From REEB509 sp049314555 (GTDB lineage: Bacteria; Pseudomonadota; Alphaproteobacteria; Caulobacterales; Aquidulcibacteraceae), in NCBI GenBank assembly GCA_049314555.1, contig JBMOEW010000030.1, positions 1 through 36,363 of the forward strand: a DNA stretch of 36,363 bases, given 5' to 3'. The position numbers and the translations under genes were made by a program. Of the stretch, positions 34,848-36,363 are shown in pieces (position 1 is the stretch's first letter; each line of letters opens with the position of its first letter). Under the pieces are notes generated by a model. It did no database searches, was not told the DNA's origin, and was given only the letters and a program-made list of their open reading frames with translations.

Positions 34848-36203
34848 TCACTCTGCGGGCGACAGCGAAAAGAATCGCCTCATCGAAGCCCGTTCATGGT
34901 CGTTTGGATCATATAAAGGAACGTTAACGCCGAGGCTGGCTGCATCCAACTGCCCCGCGGCGGCCAGCAGGGCGTGCGCTGCCACATAGGTGTCGCGCTC
35001 GGTCCGCACCAAGGCTAGGCGCGCATCAAGCAGCTCTTGTTCGGCATCCAACACATCAAGCGTGGTCCGCTCTCCCGCCTCCTGCTCCAGCTCCACGCCT
35101 TCAAACGCTAAGGTGTTAGCCTCAACCTGTTGCTTGGAGGCTTCCGTGGCTTGGCGTGCGGCCAATAGCGCGCTCCAGGCCGATGTCACATCAGAGATCG
35201 CCTGACGCCGCGCGACCTCCAGGTCAGCGCGCGCCCGTTCAGCGTTGATCCGGCTTTGGCGCACCCGCGACGCCGCAAGCCCGCCTTGAAACAAAGGCAC
35301 AGACACTTGCGCCACCGCACTCATGCTGTCGGTTTCAACATTGGGGCTAGAGGTTTCACGGTTGCGCGACGCAGAGCCCACCACCGAAACCTGCGGCAAC
35401 AACGTAGACACATCAACCCGCACCTGCGCTTCAGCGATCCGCACCGCCGCTTCGGAGCTTAGCACCTGCGGCGAACTGGAAAGCGCTGCGTTCAACGCGG
35501 CGTCCAGATCAGCAGGCACGCTGGCCGCAACTGGCGGCGCACTGAGGCCTTCGGGCACCTCGCCCACCACTTCTACATAGCGCGCCCGCGACCCTTCCAA
35601 AACAGCCCGCGCGCCAGCAAGGCCCGCCACCGCCCCGGCCAGCCGTGCCCGCGCCTGGGCGACATCCGTGAGCGTACTTAAGCCCACCTCAAACCGGCTC
35701 TGCGCCGCCTGTTGTTGCCGCTCCAGCACCGCCACGTTGTTGGCCCGGATCCGTACCACTTCTTCGTCGCGGAGCACGTCCACATACGTCGTGATCACCT
35801 CCAGCAGCACCTGCTGCTCCACCCCGCGCAGCCGCGCCCGCGCCAGCTCCACCTGGTTGCGCGCGATCCGGCTTTGCGCCCCTCGCCGTCCGCCGGTGTA
35901 AAGCGACTGTGACGCCTGGACCGACAATGATTCCGGATCAAGATCCTGACGCCCCAACGAAGTCCCGCTGAGGCTGCTTTCGTTGGAGCGCACGCCGGCG
36001 CTCCCCACCACATCCACCCGCGGCAAATAGCCGGCCCGCGCCTGCACAAGCCCCTCGTCGCTAGCCCGCGCCTGCGCCCGCGCGCCCTCCAGCGTTGGAT
36101 TGTGGCGGTAAGCAGACGCCAAAGCGTCCGAAAGCTCCTGGGCATCCGCAGCCGCCATCGGCCCCACAAGCGCGATCAGCGCCGCTGTCACAAAAAACCG
36201 CAT
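34848..36203 (-). CDS. tolC: TolC-family outer-membrane efflux channel
   Basis: This 451-residue outer-membrane protein is the exit duct for type I secretion or tripartite efflux. It starts at ATG 36203 with GGGGG about eight bases upstream, and a signal peptide MRFFVTAALIALVGPMAAADA. Two repeats of the OEP domain follow: ELSDALASAYRHNPTLEGARAQARASDEGL (first) and DLDAALNAALSSSPQVLSSEAAVRIAEAQVRV (second), each with long helices and short strands (SLYTGGRRGAQSRI, SVPLFQGGLAASRVRQS). Its partner pumps are not in the window. The Caulobacter counterpart in this neighbourhood works with the S-layer type I exporter, but that link cannot be read from this sequence. Confidence 0.93.
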   Translation of the reverse strand: MRFFVTAALIALVGPMAAADAQELSDALASAYRHNPTLEGARAQARASDEGLVQARAGYLPRVDVVGSAGVRSNESSLSGTSLGRQDLDPESLSVQASQSLYTGGRRGAQSRIARNQVELARARLRGVEQQVLLEVITTYVDVLRDEEVVRIRANNVAVLERQQQAAQSRFEVGLSTLTDVAQARARLAGAVAGLAGARAVLEGSRARYVEVVGEVPEGLSAPPVAASVPADLDAALNAALSSSPQVLSSEAAVRIAEAQVRVDVSTLLPQVSVVGSASRNRETSSPNVETDSMSAVAQVSVPLFQGGLAASRVRQSRINAERARADLEVARRQAISDVTSAWSALLAARQATEASKQQVEANTLAFEGVELEQEAGERTTLDVLDAEQELLDARLALVRTERDTYVAAHALLAAAGQLDAASLGVNVPLYDPNDHERASMRRFFSLSPAE

Positions 36204-36310
36204 GTTCGGCCCCCTATTTCCCGCTTCCCCACCCCGCACGCTTCACGCGGCTGGCGACTGAACCAACGATATAGCATTCAGAGCCAATTGACGAGTCTAG
36301 CGCCACTTAC

Positions 36311-36363
36311 TGTCGGTGACACGGGATATGTCCGATTTTTGTAGCAAGCGATTTGTCCGGTGT
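36311..36363 (+). mobile_element. Possible terminal repeats of a mobile element (partial)
   Basis: The right edge contains TGTCGGTGACA (36311-36321, TGTC-ggt-GACA), then GATATGTCCG (36325-36334) and GATTTGTCCG (36350-36359). The last two agree at 9 of 10 bases and are 25 bases apart. Ends with repeated transposase-binding sites are typical of IS21-like and related DDE elements. The rest of the element, if any, is outside the window and no transposase is visible. Confidence 0.35.

Overview
The window looks like chromosomal DNA of a GC-rich alphaproteobacterium, most likely from the Caulobacterales/Hyphomonadales/Maricaulales side. The main evidence is the tolC - popZ (DUF2497) - valS neighbourhood at the right end, an arrangement known from Caulobacter, plus two large TonB-dependent receptors (TBDRs) of the type abundant in caulobacters and sphingomonads. 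Coding density is high, and most genes have a visible Shine-Dalgarno sequence. I saw no tRNA, rRNA or CRISPR array.

Layout. 1-427: no convincing gene. 428-691: a small DUF3761 lipoprotein. 879-7383: two TBDRs on the minus strand, each followed by an intrinsic terminator. 7793-9862: a divergent periplasmic S9-family peptidase with a strong terminator. 9957-14193: an oligopeptide ABC importer (oppA, oppC, oppB, minus strand), interrupted by an opposite-strand periplasmic protein gene and lacking ATPase genes. 14322-16846: a DUF442 phosphatase-like protein, an ATP-grasp-like protein and a metallo-beta-lactamase-fold hydrolase (plus strand). 16856-19351: a DUF1499 membrane protein and an acyl-CoA ligase (minus). 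19438-20649: an unknown protein and pdxH (minus), divergent from aroC (20702-21805) and a second acyl-CoA ligase (21927-23522). 23550-25637: a histidine kinase and an OmpR-type regulator (minus), divergent from a secreted four-EF-hand protein (25827-26369). 26465-28346: a glutathione S-transferase and a class III CoA-transferase (plus). 28357-34081: a crotonase-family enzyme, ilvD, a small membrane protein and valS (minus). 34192-36203: popZ and tolC (minus). The extreme right edge carries repeats that resemble the end of a mobile element.

How the genes may work together. The left 14 kb reads as a possible peptide-utilisation locus: outer-membrane TBDR uptake, periplasmic peptidase cleavage and OppABC import. 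This is inferred from gene content and context. The middle and right hold housekeeping genes (pyridoxal phosphate, chorismate, branched-chain amino acids, valyl-tRNA, cell pole organisation, efflux) mixed with acyl-CoA metabolism (two ligases, one CoA-transferase, one crotonase). The two-component system with its divergent EF-hand protein is a compact candidate signalling module, and an imperfect inverted repeat lies in the shared promoter region. No clearly new defence or mobile system is visible. The most unusual points are the two candidate operators, the valS leader hairpin, the crotonase with non-hydratase catalytic residues, and the repeats at the right edge.
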